DNA of 55,175 nucleotides from Bacillota bacterium (GTDB taxonomy: Bacteria > Bacillota > Clostridia > Lachnospirales > Lachnospiraceae). The first letter of the stretch is position 1. Each line of letters opens with the position of its first letter. The stretch spans positions 1-55,175 of the forward strand of contig JAEWMT010000109.1 in NCBI GenBank assembly GCA_023393095.1, read 5' to 3'. A program made the position numbers and the translations under genes. Positions 1 through 8,719 of this stretch are shown piece by piece. The notes beneath the pieces are model-generated. The model did not search any database, had not been told where the DNA came from, and saw only the letters and a program-made list of their open reading frames with translations.

Positions 1-1547
1 GTTGTTACATCGGAGGTTTGCATTAATTCAATGAGTTCCTGTGGCATCTTAAAGTTTTTATCGGTGGAATTCATATTAATTTTAATTGTTTTCATGGCAG
101 ATAAATCGGGTATCGATACATCAGCCAGTTTATCCTTCATAGAGGGATCTGATTTCATTTTATCGAAAGTATCATTTAGTTCCTGAGCATAAGGAAGGGA
201 CGGCATGGCAACTTCATCTGGTAACAAAGCCATAACATTTGTCTGAACCGCCGCACCAGCATGTGATATGAAGCCTATCATGATAGCCGGCGCAATTGCA
301 GTACCGATGGAACGGATTAGTGAAACGGTAGCGAGAGCGGAGTTGGCTTCCTCGTCTTTCGTATTTTCGAGCATCATATAATTCACCGGAGTACCCATCG
401 TAAAACCAATTCCGGTACCAATAAGGATCAAACTTATCAATACTGTTAGTAAATTAGGATAGTTGGAGGTAACAAGTTCTAAGAATACTGAACCAATAAC
501 ACAAATTAAAAAACCAAAACCAAGTACAATTTTTACTCCGTATTTATCGATTAATTTACCGGATAGCGGAGCACCAATTCCGGCAAAAAGGCCAAGAATG
601 AATACAAAATAACCACCCTTACCGGTTTGCATTTTTAGTGCATTTTCAGAAAACTGAGGAACAAAGATCATACCCATAATTAAGATACCGGTTATAAAGG
701 ATAAGAATAATGTGATAATGATTCTAGGATTTTTAAAATAATTTAGATTCATTACCGGATCCTCTGCCTTCTTTTCTGCAATACAGAACAAAGGGAGAAA
801 TACAATAAAAATCAGTAAAAATGGATAAACCTTAGTGCTTGTAAAGGTATTTGCAAAATCAAAGAAATCAATATTTTTGAGTCCATATAAAACAGAGAGG
901 ATCATGATGGTTAAGAAAAAGATTCCAAAATAATCGATCTTTTTGACATCGGTTGATTTTGTATTTGGAAGAGCGATAAATCCTGCAATGATTATAAATA
1001 TGGTAATTGGGACATTGACATAGAAGATAAACTGCCAATTGTTTGTTCCAAAAATATCGAGTATTGCACTACCTGCAGAGGCACCGACAATATTAGCGAT
1101 ACCATAAACAGCTCCCACAAGTCCTAGAGCCATGCCGCGTTTTTCCTGCGGGAAGGTGGTACCGAACTCAGCAGTAGCAACAGGAAGAATTCCGCCTCCG
1201 CCAATCGCCTGAACTACTCTGGCGATCAAAAGAACAGAAAAACTTCCGAAATTTTGAGATAGTCCGCAGAATAGGGAGCCTAAGCCAAAGAGTGTAATAC
1301 TAATTAAATAGATATATTTTCTTCCGTATTTATCTGCAAGCTTACCCATAACCGGAATGCTTGCCGCATAGGAAAGAGTATATATGGTGATCATCCAGAT
1401 TCCGGTTTTATCACTAACTGACAAAAAGTTTTGAATGACAGTTCTTGCTGGTGTCACAATTCCGGTATCGATTGCTCCCATAAATATTCCTAGTAAATAG
1501 ATAATCATAATAAGTATAAGATTACTGTTCTTATTCTTTACTTTCAT
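1..1547 (-). CDS. MFS drug:H+ antiporter, DHA2 (14-TM) type, C-terminus cut by window edge
   Basis: The reverse strand reads open from an ATG at 1547 to the left edge (about 515 codons, no stop). The translation starts MKVKNKNSNLILIMIIYLLG and carries the MFS signature GKLADKYGRKYIY between the second and third membrane helices, followed by ARVVQAIGGGGILPVATAEF (the antiporter motif C region). Twelve or more hydrophobic helices and a late extracytoplasmic loop after about residue 460 fit the EmrB/QacA DHA2 family, proton-driven exporters of drugs in the cytoplasmic membrane. GGAGGA lies just upstream of the start. The gene overlaps the end of the MarR gene by 17 bp, so the two are translationally coupled and the regulator probably controls this exporter. 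The substrate cannot be told from sequence. Confidence 0.9.
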   Translation of the reverse strand, partial: MKVKNKNSNLILIMIIYLLGIFMGAIDTGIVTPARTVIQNFLSVSDKTGIWMITIYTLSYAASIPVMGKLADKYGRKYIYLISITLFGLGSLFCGLSQNFGSFSVLLIARVVQAIGGGGILPVATAEFGTTFPQEKRGMALGLVGAVYGIANIVGASAGSAILDIFGTNNWQFIFYVNVPITIFIIIAGFIALPNTKSTDVKKIDYFGIFFLTIMILSVLYGLKNIDFFDFANTFTSTKVYPFLLIFIVFLPLFCIAEKKAEDPVMNLNYFKNPRIIITLFLSFITGILIMGMIFVPQFSENALKMQTGKGGYFVFILGLFAGIGAPLSGKLIDKYGVKIVLGFGFLICVIGSVFLELVTSNYPNLLTVLISLILIGTGIGFTMGTPVNYMMLENTKDEEANSALATVSLIRSIGTAIAPAIMIGFISHAGAAVQTNVMALLPDEVAMPSLPYAQELNDTFDKMKSDPSMKDKLADVSIPDLSAMKTIKINMNSTDKNFKMPQELIELMQTSDVT

Positions 1548-2025
1548 TATACCAATCCTCCGATTTCTTAGCAGGAGAGTCCTCCATACTTTTAATTTGA
1601 TTTTTCTTTTCATTAATTACAATAGCTGCGTTTTCTGCTATTTTTTCAACAATGCGATTGAATTGATCAATTTCCTCATTACACAGCCCTTGGAAAAGAT
1701 AATTATGCCACTTCTCCAATTCAACCGTAATATATCCGATAACGCTTTTACCCTTTTTGGTTATAGAGATTAGCTTTTCTCGTTTGTTATTTGGATTATC
1801 TTCCCGAAAGATATACTCTTTATCCTCCAATTTATTAAGTGCTTTAGCAACCGCTCCCTTATCAAGCATAAAATGCTTAACTATCGTATCCTGATTAACG
1901 GTATCACATTTACATAAATATATCATGATCATATGTTCCGTAAAACCTATGTTGATTTCACTCAATCTTCTTTCAAAGAAGGTCCGGCTATAACGAGAAA
2001 TGATTGATAAATTTGCCAAAAACAA
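1531..2025 (-). CDS. MarR family transcriptional regulator
   Basis: A 164-residue winged-helix protein. The segment around residues 45-100 (VNQDTIVKHFMLDKGAVAKALNKLE, then NKREKLISITKKGK in the wing) is the MarR DNA-binding core, flanked by helices for dimerisation. It starts with TTG, preceded by GGGAGGTGA at good spacing; no ATG fits. It is the first gene of a two-gene operon with the MFS exporter and lies behind a consensus promoter whose start region contains palindromes. Known logic of the family is a dimeric repressor released by a small toxic ligand, controlling both itself and the adjacent pump; that role here is inferred from arrangement. Confidence 0.9.
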   Translation of the reverse strand: MFLANLSIISRYSRTFFERRLSEINIGFTEHMIMIYLCKCDTVNQDTIVKHFMLDKGAVAKALNKLEDKEYIFREDNPNNKREKLISITKKGKSVIGYITVELEKWHNYLFQGLCNEEIDQFNRIVEKIAENAAIVINEKKNQIKSMEDSPAKKSEDWYNESKE

Positions 2026-2047
2026 TATGTATCACCTCCCTTTATTG

Positions 2048-2105
2048 TTGTACATGCAACTGTTGTAGATACAACAATAATATAATATGAATTAGAATAT
2101 GTCAA
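2048..2105 (-). promoter_or_regulatory. Sigma-A promoter and MarR-type operators of the marR-MFS operon
   Basis: Reading the minus strand, TTGACA (2105-2100), a 17-bp spacer and TATTAT (2082-2077) form a near-consensus promoter. Immediately downstream lies a perfect palindrome TGTTGTA-GA-TACAACA (2061-2076) over the expected transcription start, and an imperfect second one, TTGTACATGCAA (2048-2059). Such TTG-rich palindromes are typical MarR operators, so autorepression is likely. Confidence 0.75.
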
Positions 2106-2210
2106 GGTACGATGATTTTTATTTTGTATTAGAGATTTGCGAAATAAATAACATCAATTATGGTCATCGTGAGAATCGACCTCCAAATCGTTTTTTGATT
2201 TTAATAATAA

Positions 2211-2243
2211 CTATTTGAAATAGCTACAATGATATGGTAATAT
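2211..2243 (+). promoter_or_regulatory. Promoter with palindrome before the ABC permease gene
   Basis: TTGAAA (2215-2220), 17 bp and TAATAT (2238-2243) form a sigma-A-type promoter. The -35 box lies inside a 13-bp palindrome CTATTTGAAATAG (2211-2223), a possible operator. The rest of the 2106-2325 gap shows nothing else that I recognise. Confidence 0.55.
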
Positions 2244-2325
2244 GTTAAAGTGCTAATTGAAAAACGTATGAATTAATTCTTAATTATAGATTGAACATCC
2301 GCAATAGCGGAAATTGGAGGATTTT

Positions 2326-2985
2326 ATGAAAATTGACCATGTACCCTTAGACCTTCTCATACCTAATATGCTATCTGCCAGTGTGATGTCACTGTTTATA
2401 TTCTTCTTTACAATTATTTTGGCAATTCCGCTAGGATTTTTTGTTGCCCTAGGAAGACGCAGCAGATTTTTAATTATCAATTTGCCAATCAGAATTTACC
2501 AGCTAATTTTCCGTGGAACACCGCTGATGCTGCAATTATTCTTCTTTATGTATGGACCATATTACATATTTGGCCTTACACCTGGGCGTAATCTGGCATG
2601 TATTACAGCATTTGTAATAAATTATGCTGCATATTTCGGAGAAATATTCAGAGGAGGAATAGCTTCCATTCCAAAAGGACAATATGAAGCTGCAAAGGTA
2701 CTTGGATATACTAAATATCAGACCTTTATGAGAATTGTTCTCCCGCAGGTTATCAAGACAGTAATTCCGGCAACCGGTAATGAATTAATGACATTAGTAA
2801 AGGATACCTCCCTTGCAAATGTTATATCTGTCATTGAATTGTTCCGAGTGGCAACTACAGCAGTAGCACATTATGGATCAACGATTCCGCTCATAGTAGC
2901 GGGTGTCTTTTACTTAATTATGAATACGGTAGTAGAGATGACCTTTAAATTTATTGAGAAGAAATTTAACTATTATAAAAATTAG
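2326..2985 (+). CDS. Polar amino acid ABC transporter permease
   Basis: A 219-residue inner-membrane permease of the HisMQ/GlnP type. It has about five hydrophobic helices and the cytoplasmic EAA loop (QYEAAKVLGYTKYQTFMRI) that docks on the ATPase, followed by VLPQVIKTVIPATGNEL, typical of this family. The ATG at 2326 is chosen because GGAGG lies directly upstream; an in-frame TTG 12 bp earlier is part of that ribosome binding site. The ATPase gene follows 18 bp later. No substrate-binding protein gene is next to it, so the substrate is unknown; amino acid import is family knowledge. Confidence 0.92.
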   Translation: MKIDHVPLDLLIPNMLSASVMSLFIFFFTIILAIPLGFFVALGRRSRFLIINLPIRIYQLIFRGTPLMLQLFFFMYGPYYIFGLTPGRNLACITAFVINYAAYFGEIFRGGIASIPKGQYEAAKVLGYTKYQTFMRIVLPQVIKTVIPATGNELMTLVKDTSLANVISVIELFRVATTAVAHYGSTIPLIVAGVFYLIMNTVVEMTFKFIEKKFNYYKN

Positions 2986-3003
2986 ATTTAATGGAGGTGT
3001 CAA

Positions 3004-3759
3004 ATGCTTCTAAAAGCTGAAAATATACAGAAACAATTTGATGACAACACGGTACTTAAAGATATTTCCCTGGAAGTGAATGAAGGAGAAGTAGTAGCAA
3101 TTATCGGTCCCTCCGGTTCGGGAAAATCAACACTTTTAAGATGCCTTACACAGCTGGAGAAAATAGATGGCGGACGAATTGAGGTATGCGGTAAGCTGAT
3201 GGTAGATACATACTCAGATATGGGATATGCGGACACCAAAACCTTGCATGAGATTATTTTAGAGGTAGGGCTTGTTTTTCAGAATTTTAATCTGTTCCCT
3301 CATTATTCCGTATTAAAAAACATTGTAGATGCCCAGATTAATGTACTTAAAATTGAAAAAGCAACCGCAACCAATAAAGCAATGGAATTATTGGATAAAA
3401 TGAATCTCGGAAACAGAGCCGATGCATATCCCTGCGAGATGTCAGGCGGACAACAGCAAAGAATTGCCATTGCCAGAGCCCTTGCGTTAAATCCGAGAAT
3501 TCTTTTCTTTGATGAACCTACCTCAGCACTTGATCCCGAGCTTACTGGAGAAATACTTAAGGTAATAAAGTCTCTAGCAGAGGAAAAGATGACGATGGTA
3601 ATTGTAACTCATGAGATGGCATTTGCAAGGGATGTAGCAGATAGAGTAATATTTATGGACGGAGGCGTTGTTGTAGAAGAAGGAACTCCTGAGAAAGTAT
3701 TTGGTAATACACAGAATCAGAGGACAAAGGAATTTTTACAAAGATTTAATCAAAATTAA
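3004..3759 (+). CDS. Amino acid ABC transporter ATP-binding protein
   Basis: A 251-residue ATPase of the GlnQ/HisP family. Visible motifs are Walker A GPSGSGKST near residue 34, a Q-loop in VFQNFNLFPH, the signature MSGGQQQR near residue 147, Walker B ILFFDEPTSALD and the switch histidine in VTHEM. It would pair as a dimer with the permease encoded just upstream and energise amino acid uptake. A central stretch, MVDTYSDMGYADTKTLHEI, is slightly longer than in E. coli GlnQ but is common in clostridial homologues. The binding protein must be encoded elsewhere, if this is an importer at all. Confidence 0.94.
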   Translation: MLLKAENIQKQFDDNTVLKDISLEVNEGEVVAIIGPSGSGKSTLLRCLTQLEKIDGGRIEVCGKLMVDTYSDMGYADTKTLHEIILEVGLVFQNFNLFPHYSVLKNIVDAQINVLKIEKATATNKAMELLDKMNLGNRADAYPCEMSGGQQQRIAIARALALNPRILFFDEPTSALDPELTGEILKVIKSLAEEKMTMVIVTHEMAFARDVADRVIFMDGGVVVEEGTPEKVFGNTQNQRTKEFLQRFNQN

Positions 3760-3763
3760 TTAC

Positions 3764-3819
3764 TAGGTAATTTCGAAACTATATTGTCTTTGATATTATA
3801 TGAGTTTCGCAATAACCTA
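3764..3819 (+). terminator. Stem-loop after the ABC transporter genes
   Basis: TAGGT...CGAAACT pairs with AGTTTCG...ACCTA (3764-3780 with 3803-3819) just downstream of the ATPase stop. There is no strong T run on the + strand, so termination is only probable. Confidence 0.4.
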
Positions 3820-3846
3820 AAAAATAATTAAGAATGAGGGGATACA

Positions 3847-4692
3847 ATGTACCAAAGCAAAAAGAATAAAATTATTATTTCGAATAATGAAATCTATTAC
3901 GAAATAATCGGTGAAGGCATTCCGTTACTTATGATTCATGGATGGGGAGTAGATCATAGGCTTATGTCTGGCTGTATGGAGCCAATATTTGAGAAAAATG
4001 AGTATCCGATCCAAAGAATTTATTTTGATTTACCTGGAATGGGACAATCGAAAGCAGATTATGCCATACAAAATTCGGATGGTGTATTAAATTTAATTCT
4101 GACTTTTATTGATAAAGTTATACCAAATCAGCCTTTTTTACTCGCCGGTGAATCATATGGAGGTTATCTGGCTAGAGCATTAGTCCAAAAAAGAAGCGAG
4201 CAGCTCCTTGGATTATTATTAATCTGTCCTTTGGTGATTCCGGGTTATCGCGAGGGAAATGTTCCGTCAATGACAGTACTTGAAAAGGATAATGAATTCC
4301 TTGAGAGCCTGAATGAAAAGCAGCGCTCAAGCTTTGAGTCTATAACAATTGTTCAGACGAAAGAAGTATGGGAAAGCTTTGAAAAGGATATCTATGTTGC
4401 GTTAGCCCTTAGTGATCATAATTTTTTGAATCATCATTTGGATGGTGCATTCACTTATGATATTACTATATTGGATAAACCTTTTGAAAAACCAAGCTTA
4501 TTTATTATGGGAAGACAAGATACAGAAGTTGGTTGGAAGGATCAGTTTCAGCTAATGGAAGATTACCCAAGAGCATCATTTGTTGTTCTTGATAAAGCTG
4601 GACATAATCTTCAAATTGAACAATTTGAAGTATTTAAACACTTAGTAAACGAATGGATTACCAGATCTTTGCCAGATATATACCAGAGTTAA
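3847..4692 (+). CDS. Alpha/beta hydrolase
   Basis: A 281-residue cytoplasmic protein of the alpha/beta hydrolase fold. The oxyanion region is LLMIHGWGVDHR, the nucleophile elbow is GESYGG (Ser near residue 104), the acid is probably Asp in MGRQDTEVG near 223 and the histidine is in DKAGHNLQIE near 250. The catalytic triad therefore seems complete. It has its own ribosome binding site (GAGGGG) and lies 87 bp after the ABC ATPase, possibly as a separate unit because of the stem-loop between them. The substrate is unknown. Confidence 0.88.
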   Translation: MYQSKKNKIIISNNEIYYEIIGEGIPLLMIHGWGVDHRLMSGCMEPIFEKNEYPIQRIYFDLPGMGQSKADYAIQNSDGVLNLILTFIDKVIPNQPFLLAGESYGGYLARALVQKRSEQLLGLLLICPLVIPGYREGNVPSMTVLEKDNEFLESLNEKQRSSFESITIVQTKEVWESFEKDIYVALALSDHNFLNHHLDGAFTYDITILDKPFEKPSLFIMGRQDTEVGWKDQFQLMEDYPRASFVVLDKAGHNLQIEQFEVFKHLVNEWITRSLPDIYQS

Positions 4693-4743
4693 AAGGAACT
4701 ATAAATTGTCTAAATCGTAAATGGTTACAGTTAATATTATATC

Positions 4744-4810
4744 ATTATGCTATATGATAAGGCTAATTAAGGAGTGGACGAAAGTCCACTCTTATTATTT
4801 GCACGAAGGC
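4744..4810 (+). repeat. 67-bp direct repeat, copy A (copy of the nusA-operon leader start)
   Basis: This 67-bp segment matches 8720-8786 at 64 of 67 positions, including a perfect hairpin GAGTGGAC-GAAA-GTCCACTC (4772-4791). Copy B is the natural 5' end of the rimP-nusA operon transcript. Copy A lies before the pectate-lyase-like genes and its upstream promoter elements are poor (TATTAT at 4735-4740 without a good -35), so it looks like a duplicated leader fragment bordering inserted DNA. Confidence 0.85.
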
Positions 4811-4821
4811 TTTCCCGTTTC

Positions 4822-4887
4822 ATAACCAGTCGTTCAAAAATGGTTATAAAGTGGCCGTAATCCCAGTAAATATGCGGGTTTGCGGCC
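4822..4887 (+). other. Structured intergenic element, two stem-loops
   Basis: ATAACCA (4822-4828) pairs with TGGTTAT (4841-4847). Directly after it GGCCG (4853-4857) and CCC (4862-4864) pair with GGG (4876-4878) and CGGCC (4883-4887). The second stem is unusually GC-rich for this AT-rich gap. It may be a terminator-like or RNA element; I cannot assign it to a known family. Confidence 0.45.
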
Positions 4888-4994
4888 TTATCATTATGTA
4901 TAAATCATAATTATTTTATAAATATTTATTATGTTAATATTAATAATTATTACAAATAATGATGAAAAATGCAATTATATGGTATATTATAACA

Positions 4995-5059
4995 TTATTA
5001 GCAATTACCATATGTAAATGTACTTTATTTAAGAAGCGATTGATTTTTATTGCTAATAA
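4995..5059 (+). repeat. Inverted repeat before the first pectate-lyase-like gene
   Basis: TTATTAGCAAT (4995-5005) and ATTGCTAATAA (5049-5059) are perfect 11-bp inverted repeats with a 43-bp spacer. A second pair, ATATGGTA/TACCATAT, interleaves with it. These may be regulator sites or an mRNA leader fold; no clear sigma-A promoter was found in 4890-5110. Confidence 0.45.
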
Positions 5060-5110
5060 CTAGGTTAATCCATTGATTGGATACAAAATAAATTTTATTT
5101 GGAGGTTTTT

Positions 5111-6493
5111 ATGTTTAGATCTAAGAAAATTTTTATTGCATTAATTGTCATAGCTGTATCAGTCTTTTCTATACAATCCTTGGTACAAGCTGAGCCTAAC
5201 CTTCTTGATTATTCCCCACCTTCTGTCGTAAATTTAAAAACAGATTTTGGTGTTGTCGGAAATGGAAATGACGAGACTGAAAAACTACAACAGGCTTTCA
5301 CTTACTGCTCACAAACACATACAACGTTATTCATTCCAAATGGTACTTACGTATTTTCAAATCTCGTAGCCACCGGATCATTTAATATCGAAGGAGAACA
5401 CAGGTATTATACAATTTTAAAATCAAAAGGTACAAGTGGCACGGGTTTAGATTTTTCAGGTTTATCAGACGTTAAAATTTCAAATCTGACTTTAACCGAC
5501 AATGATGCATATGAAGCTCTTGAGTATGGAATCAAATTTGGTTCGACTTCTGGTGAGTGCTCTGAAAATATTGTTTTGGACAATGTCGAAGTAAGAAACC
5601 TACGAAGAGAAAATGCTGTAGCATGCCATGTGGACAATGTGAAATCCATAAGTGCCAATAGTTGTGTTTTTTCCACGTTAAATGGTACGGGTTTTGCAAT
5701 AGACGGAAATAATATTGAAAAAAAAGCAGGTGTATATAATTTCAGAGGAACTAACTTTAAAGCTGGTAAGTATGGATTTGAGATTAAGGACGAAGCTATT
5801 GTCGATTCAATAGCCTTCGAAGGATGCTATTTCGGAGCGGATATATCTCCAGAAAAAATTGGGAATGGAGATAATATAAAATCTATAATACATCTTGCAT
5901 GCCATTACGAAAACCATAATGAACCGCAGGTAGAACTTGGAGCAAATTGTTCGGGAATTTCGTGGCAAAATTGTACGTTTGTAGGTTATGGGTCATGCAA
6001 ATCAGTAATAAAGTTTGAAGAAAATGGATTATATAAAGGGATTTCATTAAAAGACTGTTTATATAGTGATATTTCTACTGAAGGAAGCATTATAAATAAT
6101 TCTTTTGGTACTTTTGAAAACTGTGAAATTAAACTAAGTTCTTATGGGGTGACAGCATTACCAAAACTATTTGCAAACGAAGCTTCTTGTGAAACTGGTG
6201 GGATACAAGGTTGGGTAGTCATGGATAAGTATACTGATTTCCAAAGTGACTTGAAAATTGGGGGGGCGAGAGTTTTGGCTATTCCAACAATGCCTAACCC
6301 TAACTCAAATACATTAAATGTAAGTGGAGAATTCAACCCTGGAGATACTGTATATTATGTTGGTGAGCCGACAGAATACGATAGTAGTGATGGAAGTAAA
6401 TATATAGTAGAGGGCTGGAAGAGGATCACACCAGGTAGTGATAATGAGGTGGGCACAGATTGGGTGGAAATGCGGGTATTTACCGGTAACTGA
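5111..6493 (+). CDS. Secreted pectate-lyase-3-fold protein (parallel beta-helix)
   Basis: A 460-residue exported protein. Residues 1-27 are a signal peptide (basic start, hydrophobic core, cleavage after VQA). The motif DFGVVGNGNDETEKLQQAF near residues 45-63 is the N-terminal signature of the Pectate_lyase_3 superfamily (usual form GAxGDGxxDDTxAFQxA), followed by FIPNGTYVF and short repeating turns of a right-handed beta-helix. The C-terminal 80 residues end with VEGWKRITPGSDNEVGTDWVEMR, shared with the next gene. The ATG at 5111 is chosen over an in-frame TTG at 5099 because GGAGG overlaps the latter. Members act on or bind pectin, xylan or exopolysaccharide; no catalytic residues can be fixed here, so the substrate is unknown. 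Confidence 0.8.
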   Translation: MFRSKKIFIALIVIAVSVFSIQSLVQAEPNLLDYSPPSVVNLKTDFGVVGNGNDETEKLQQAFTYCSQTHTTLFIPNGTYVFSNLVATGSFNIEGEHRYYTILKSKGTSGTGLDFSGLSDVKISNLTLTDNDAYEALEYGIKFGSTSGECSENIVLDNVEVRNLRRENAVACHVDNVKSISANSCVFSTLNGTGFAIDGNNIEKKAGVYNFRGTNFKAGKYGFEIKDEAIVDSIAFEGCYFGADISPEKIGNGDNIKSIIHLACHYENHNEPQVELGANCSGISWQNCTFVGYGSCKSVIKFEENGLYKGISLKDCLYSDISTEGSIINNSFGTFENCEIKLSSYGVTALPKLFANEASCETGGIQGWVVMDKYTDFQSDLKIGGARVLAIPTMPNPNSNTLNVSGEFNPGDTVYYVGEPTEYDSSDGSKYIVEGWKRITPGSDNEVGTDWVEMRVFTGN

Positions 6494-6544
6494 TAAACTT
6501 AAAGAAAATTATCAGAATAAAAATTTTATCAGGAGGATTTTGAA

Positions 6545-8530
6545 ATGTTTAGAAAAATACCCTTTAACTCATTAGTAATTATATTTATTATCCTTTTATC
6601 TACGATATCTATATTTTCTTCATCAAATGCTAGCTCACAGGAAACTTTCAGTAGCAATAGGAAAGTAGATAGCATTGCTGGCATTCAAAGTCCTAGCATG
6701 GTCAGTTCAGATGAAGATCAAGGACTTACAGATAATGTATATTATAGACCAAACGAATATTTCATAAATATAAAAAACTATGGCGCATTTGGTGATGGAG
6801 TACATGACGATGCCGCTACCTTTCAAAAAGCAATAAACGATTGTGCCCGTGATCATCTAACCCTTTACATACCGAGAGGAACATATCTGATTAAAAGCCA
6901 ATTGACAATAAGCGATAACTTTAATATCGAGGGAGAAAGTAAGGAATTAAGTATATTGAAAGTTGCCGGAGTAGAGGGGGCAGCAATCAATATAGTATCT
7001 AATTCCAGGATGAATATATATAATCTTTCAATACAAAGTGCTGGGCAGGATGAGGCATTGGATTACGGGATTAAAATCCAACGAAAAGGTGAAAATATCT
7101 ACCCGGGTTTTATGGAATTTCAAAACGTGGAAATAAAAGGACTTCAGAAAGAGAATGCAGTAGCATTTTACATGGATGACTGTAGTCTTGTTAGTTTTGA
7201 CAGCTGCACATTCACTACAAATAATGGAACTGCCTTCGAAATAGAAGGAAACAATTATAATACGGGTGTATATGATTTCAAGAACACAACCTTTGGTTCA
7301 CCAACGACAGATAAATATGGTATGGACATTGATAAAGGACCATGTATAGATGCAATTACTTTTGAAGATTGTTATTTTGGAGGGAAGATTGCAGCAGAGA
7401 AATTAGGTGATGCATATGATACATTAAGAACTGTCACACATTATGCATGCAGATTTGAAAATGTAACTCCTGAAGACACTTCACTTGTTGAACTATGGGG
7501 AGGTGGCAACAAAGGAGGCGGATATGGTTTATCCTGGTACAATTGTACGTTTTCGGGATCGGAAAATGTAAAGTCCGCATTTAAATTTACTCATAACTAT
7601 AGGTCTAAAGCTGGGTTCCGTAGCGTCACTATTTCTGATTGTATTTTTGATAAAATATCGGACAATGGGTATATAATTGATAATCAACCAGATACTTATT
7701 TTACATCATGTGAGCTTGGCATAGGTAATATAATAGGAACTAATCCTTCTTTGTTTTCGTATCCAAATTTTAAAGATGAAATAGATTGGGTTGGAGGTTG
7801 GAATGTTAAAAATAAATATTCAGAATTTGATGCTGGTATTGCATTAAATAAAGCTAGAATTACTTTTTCTGATGGTATACCCAGTTCTGGATATTATTCT
7901 AAAGGTGATATTGTTCTAAATTCTGCCAAACCTACAATTCATGTGCAGTCAGGAAAAAAATATATGATTAAAGGATGGAAGCGCAAGACATCAAATAATT
8001 CGCATGTATTAAATGTAGATTGGTTGGAAATGAGAGCACCTGTAGGCGACACAAAGGTTGATATTGAAGAACCAAATTTTTCTGTAAAAATTAATTTTCA
8101 GCCGAAGAATGCGGATATTCCTGAAGGTTACAAGCCTGATTATGGAGAACAATATGGGAATAGAGGTAATGGCTTTACATATGGCTGGAACACTGATTAT
8201 TCCACATTAACAAGAGATAGAAATATAAATAAAGATCAAAAACTAGATACAATTTGCCAATTTGGTAGTAAAGTAGGGAAATGGGAAATAGCGGTTCCTA
8301 ACGGCAAGTATACAGTAAATGTCAGCGTAGGTGATGCCGGCTTTGCTTCTGCATATACTTTGAATGTTGAAGGCGTAAACTACTTGACTAATTTAAGTCT
8401 TGAGGCAAATAAGTTTCAGCAAATAATTAAAACAATCACTGTAACGGATGGAAAAATAACAGTTGATCAAGGGGATGCTGCAAACTTAGCAACGAGAATC
8501 AATTATATTGAAATTAACGGTCAACCATAA
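6545..8530 (+). CDS. Secreted pectate-lyase-3-fold protein with C-terminal carbohydrate-binding-like domain
   Basis: A 661-residue exported paralogue of the preceding protein. Residues 1-30 form a signal peptide. YGAFGDGVHDDAATFQKAI near residues 79-97 is the Pectate_lyase_3 start motif, followed by the beta-helix and a shared block (MIKGWKRKTSNN...DWLEMR). Residues from about 518 to the end form an extra beta-sandwich domain with FTYGWNTDYS, RDRN, KWEIAVPNGKYTVNVSVGD and NYIEING, resembling the galactose-binding/malectin-like modules attached to pectin-active enzymes. AGGAGG lies at good spacing and the gene follows the first by 51 bp, so the two are probably one operon and act together on an extracellular polysaccharide. 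Confidence 0.82.
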   Translation: MFRKIPFNSLVIIFIILLSTISIFSSSNASSQETFSSNRKVDSIAGIQSPSMVSSDEDQGLTDNVYYRPNEYFINIKNYGAFGDGVHDDAATFQKAINDCARDHLTLYIPRGTYLIKSQLTISDNFNIEGESKELSILKVAGVEGAAINIVSNSRMNIYNLSIQSAGQDEALDYGIKIQRKGENIYPGFMEFQNVEIKGLQKENAVAFYMDDCSLVSFDSCTFTTNNGTAFEIEGNNYNTGVYDFKNTTFGSPTTDKYGMDIDKGPCIDAITFEDCYFGGKIAAEKLGDAYDTLRTVTHYACRFENVTPEDTSLVELWGGGNKGGGYGLSWYNCTFSGSENVKSAFKFTHNYRSKAGFRSVTISDCIFDKISDNGYIIDNQPDTYFTSCELGIGNIIGTNPSLFSYPNFKDEIDWVGGWNVKNKYSEFDAGIALNKARITFSDGIPSSGYYSKGDIVLNSAKPTIHVQSGKKYMIKGWKRKTSNNSHVLNVDWLEMRAPVGDTKVDIEEPNFSVKINFQPKNADIPEGYKPDYGEQYGNRGNGFTYGWNTDYSTLTRDRNINKDQKLDTICQFGSKVGKWEIAVPNGKYTVNVSVGDAGFASAYTLNVEGVNYLTNLSLEANKFQQIIKTITVTDGKITVDQGDAANLATRINYIEINGQP

Positions 8531-8686
8531 GAAAACTAACCTTACAAAATCACATTTAACACGATTCATAAGAGTGAACCGTGGATAAATCAACTGATTA
8601 AAAGCGTTATTAATTAGAAGGTAGATGCACATGAGTGGAGTTTAAAGTGAATATAAATCATAATGATCATAAAAATAAATTAACTC

Positions 8687-8715
8687 TTGCAATTATTGGT
8701 TATACTTGATATAAT
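8687..8715 (+). promoter_or_regulatory. Sigma-A promoter of the rimP-nusA operon
   Basis: TTGCAA (8687-8692), a 17-bp spacer and TATAAT (8710-8715). Transcription would start near 8722, at the beginning of the 67-bp leader repeat. The remainder of 8531-8686 shows no gene. Confidence 0.8.
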
Positions 8716-8719
8716 AACT

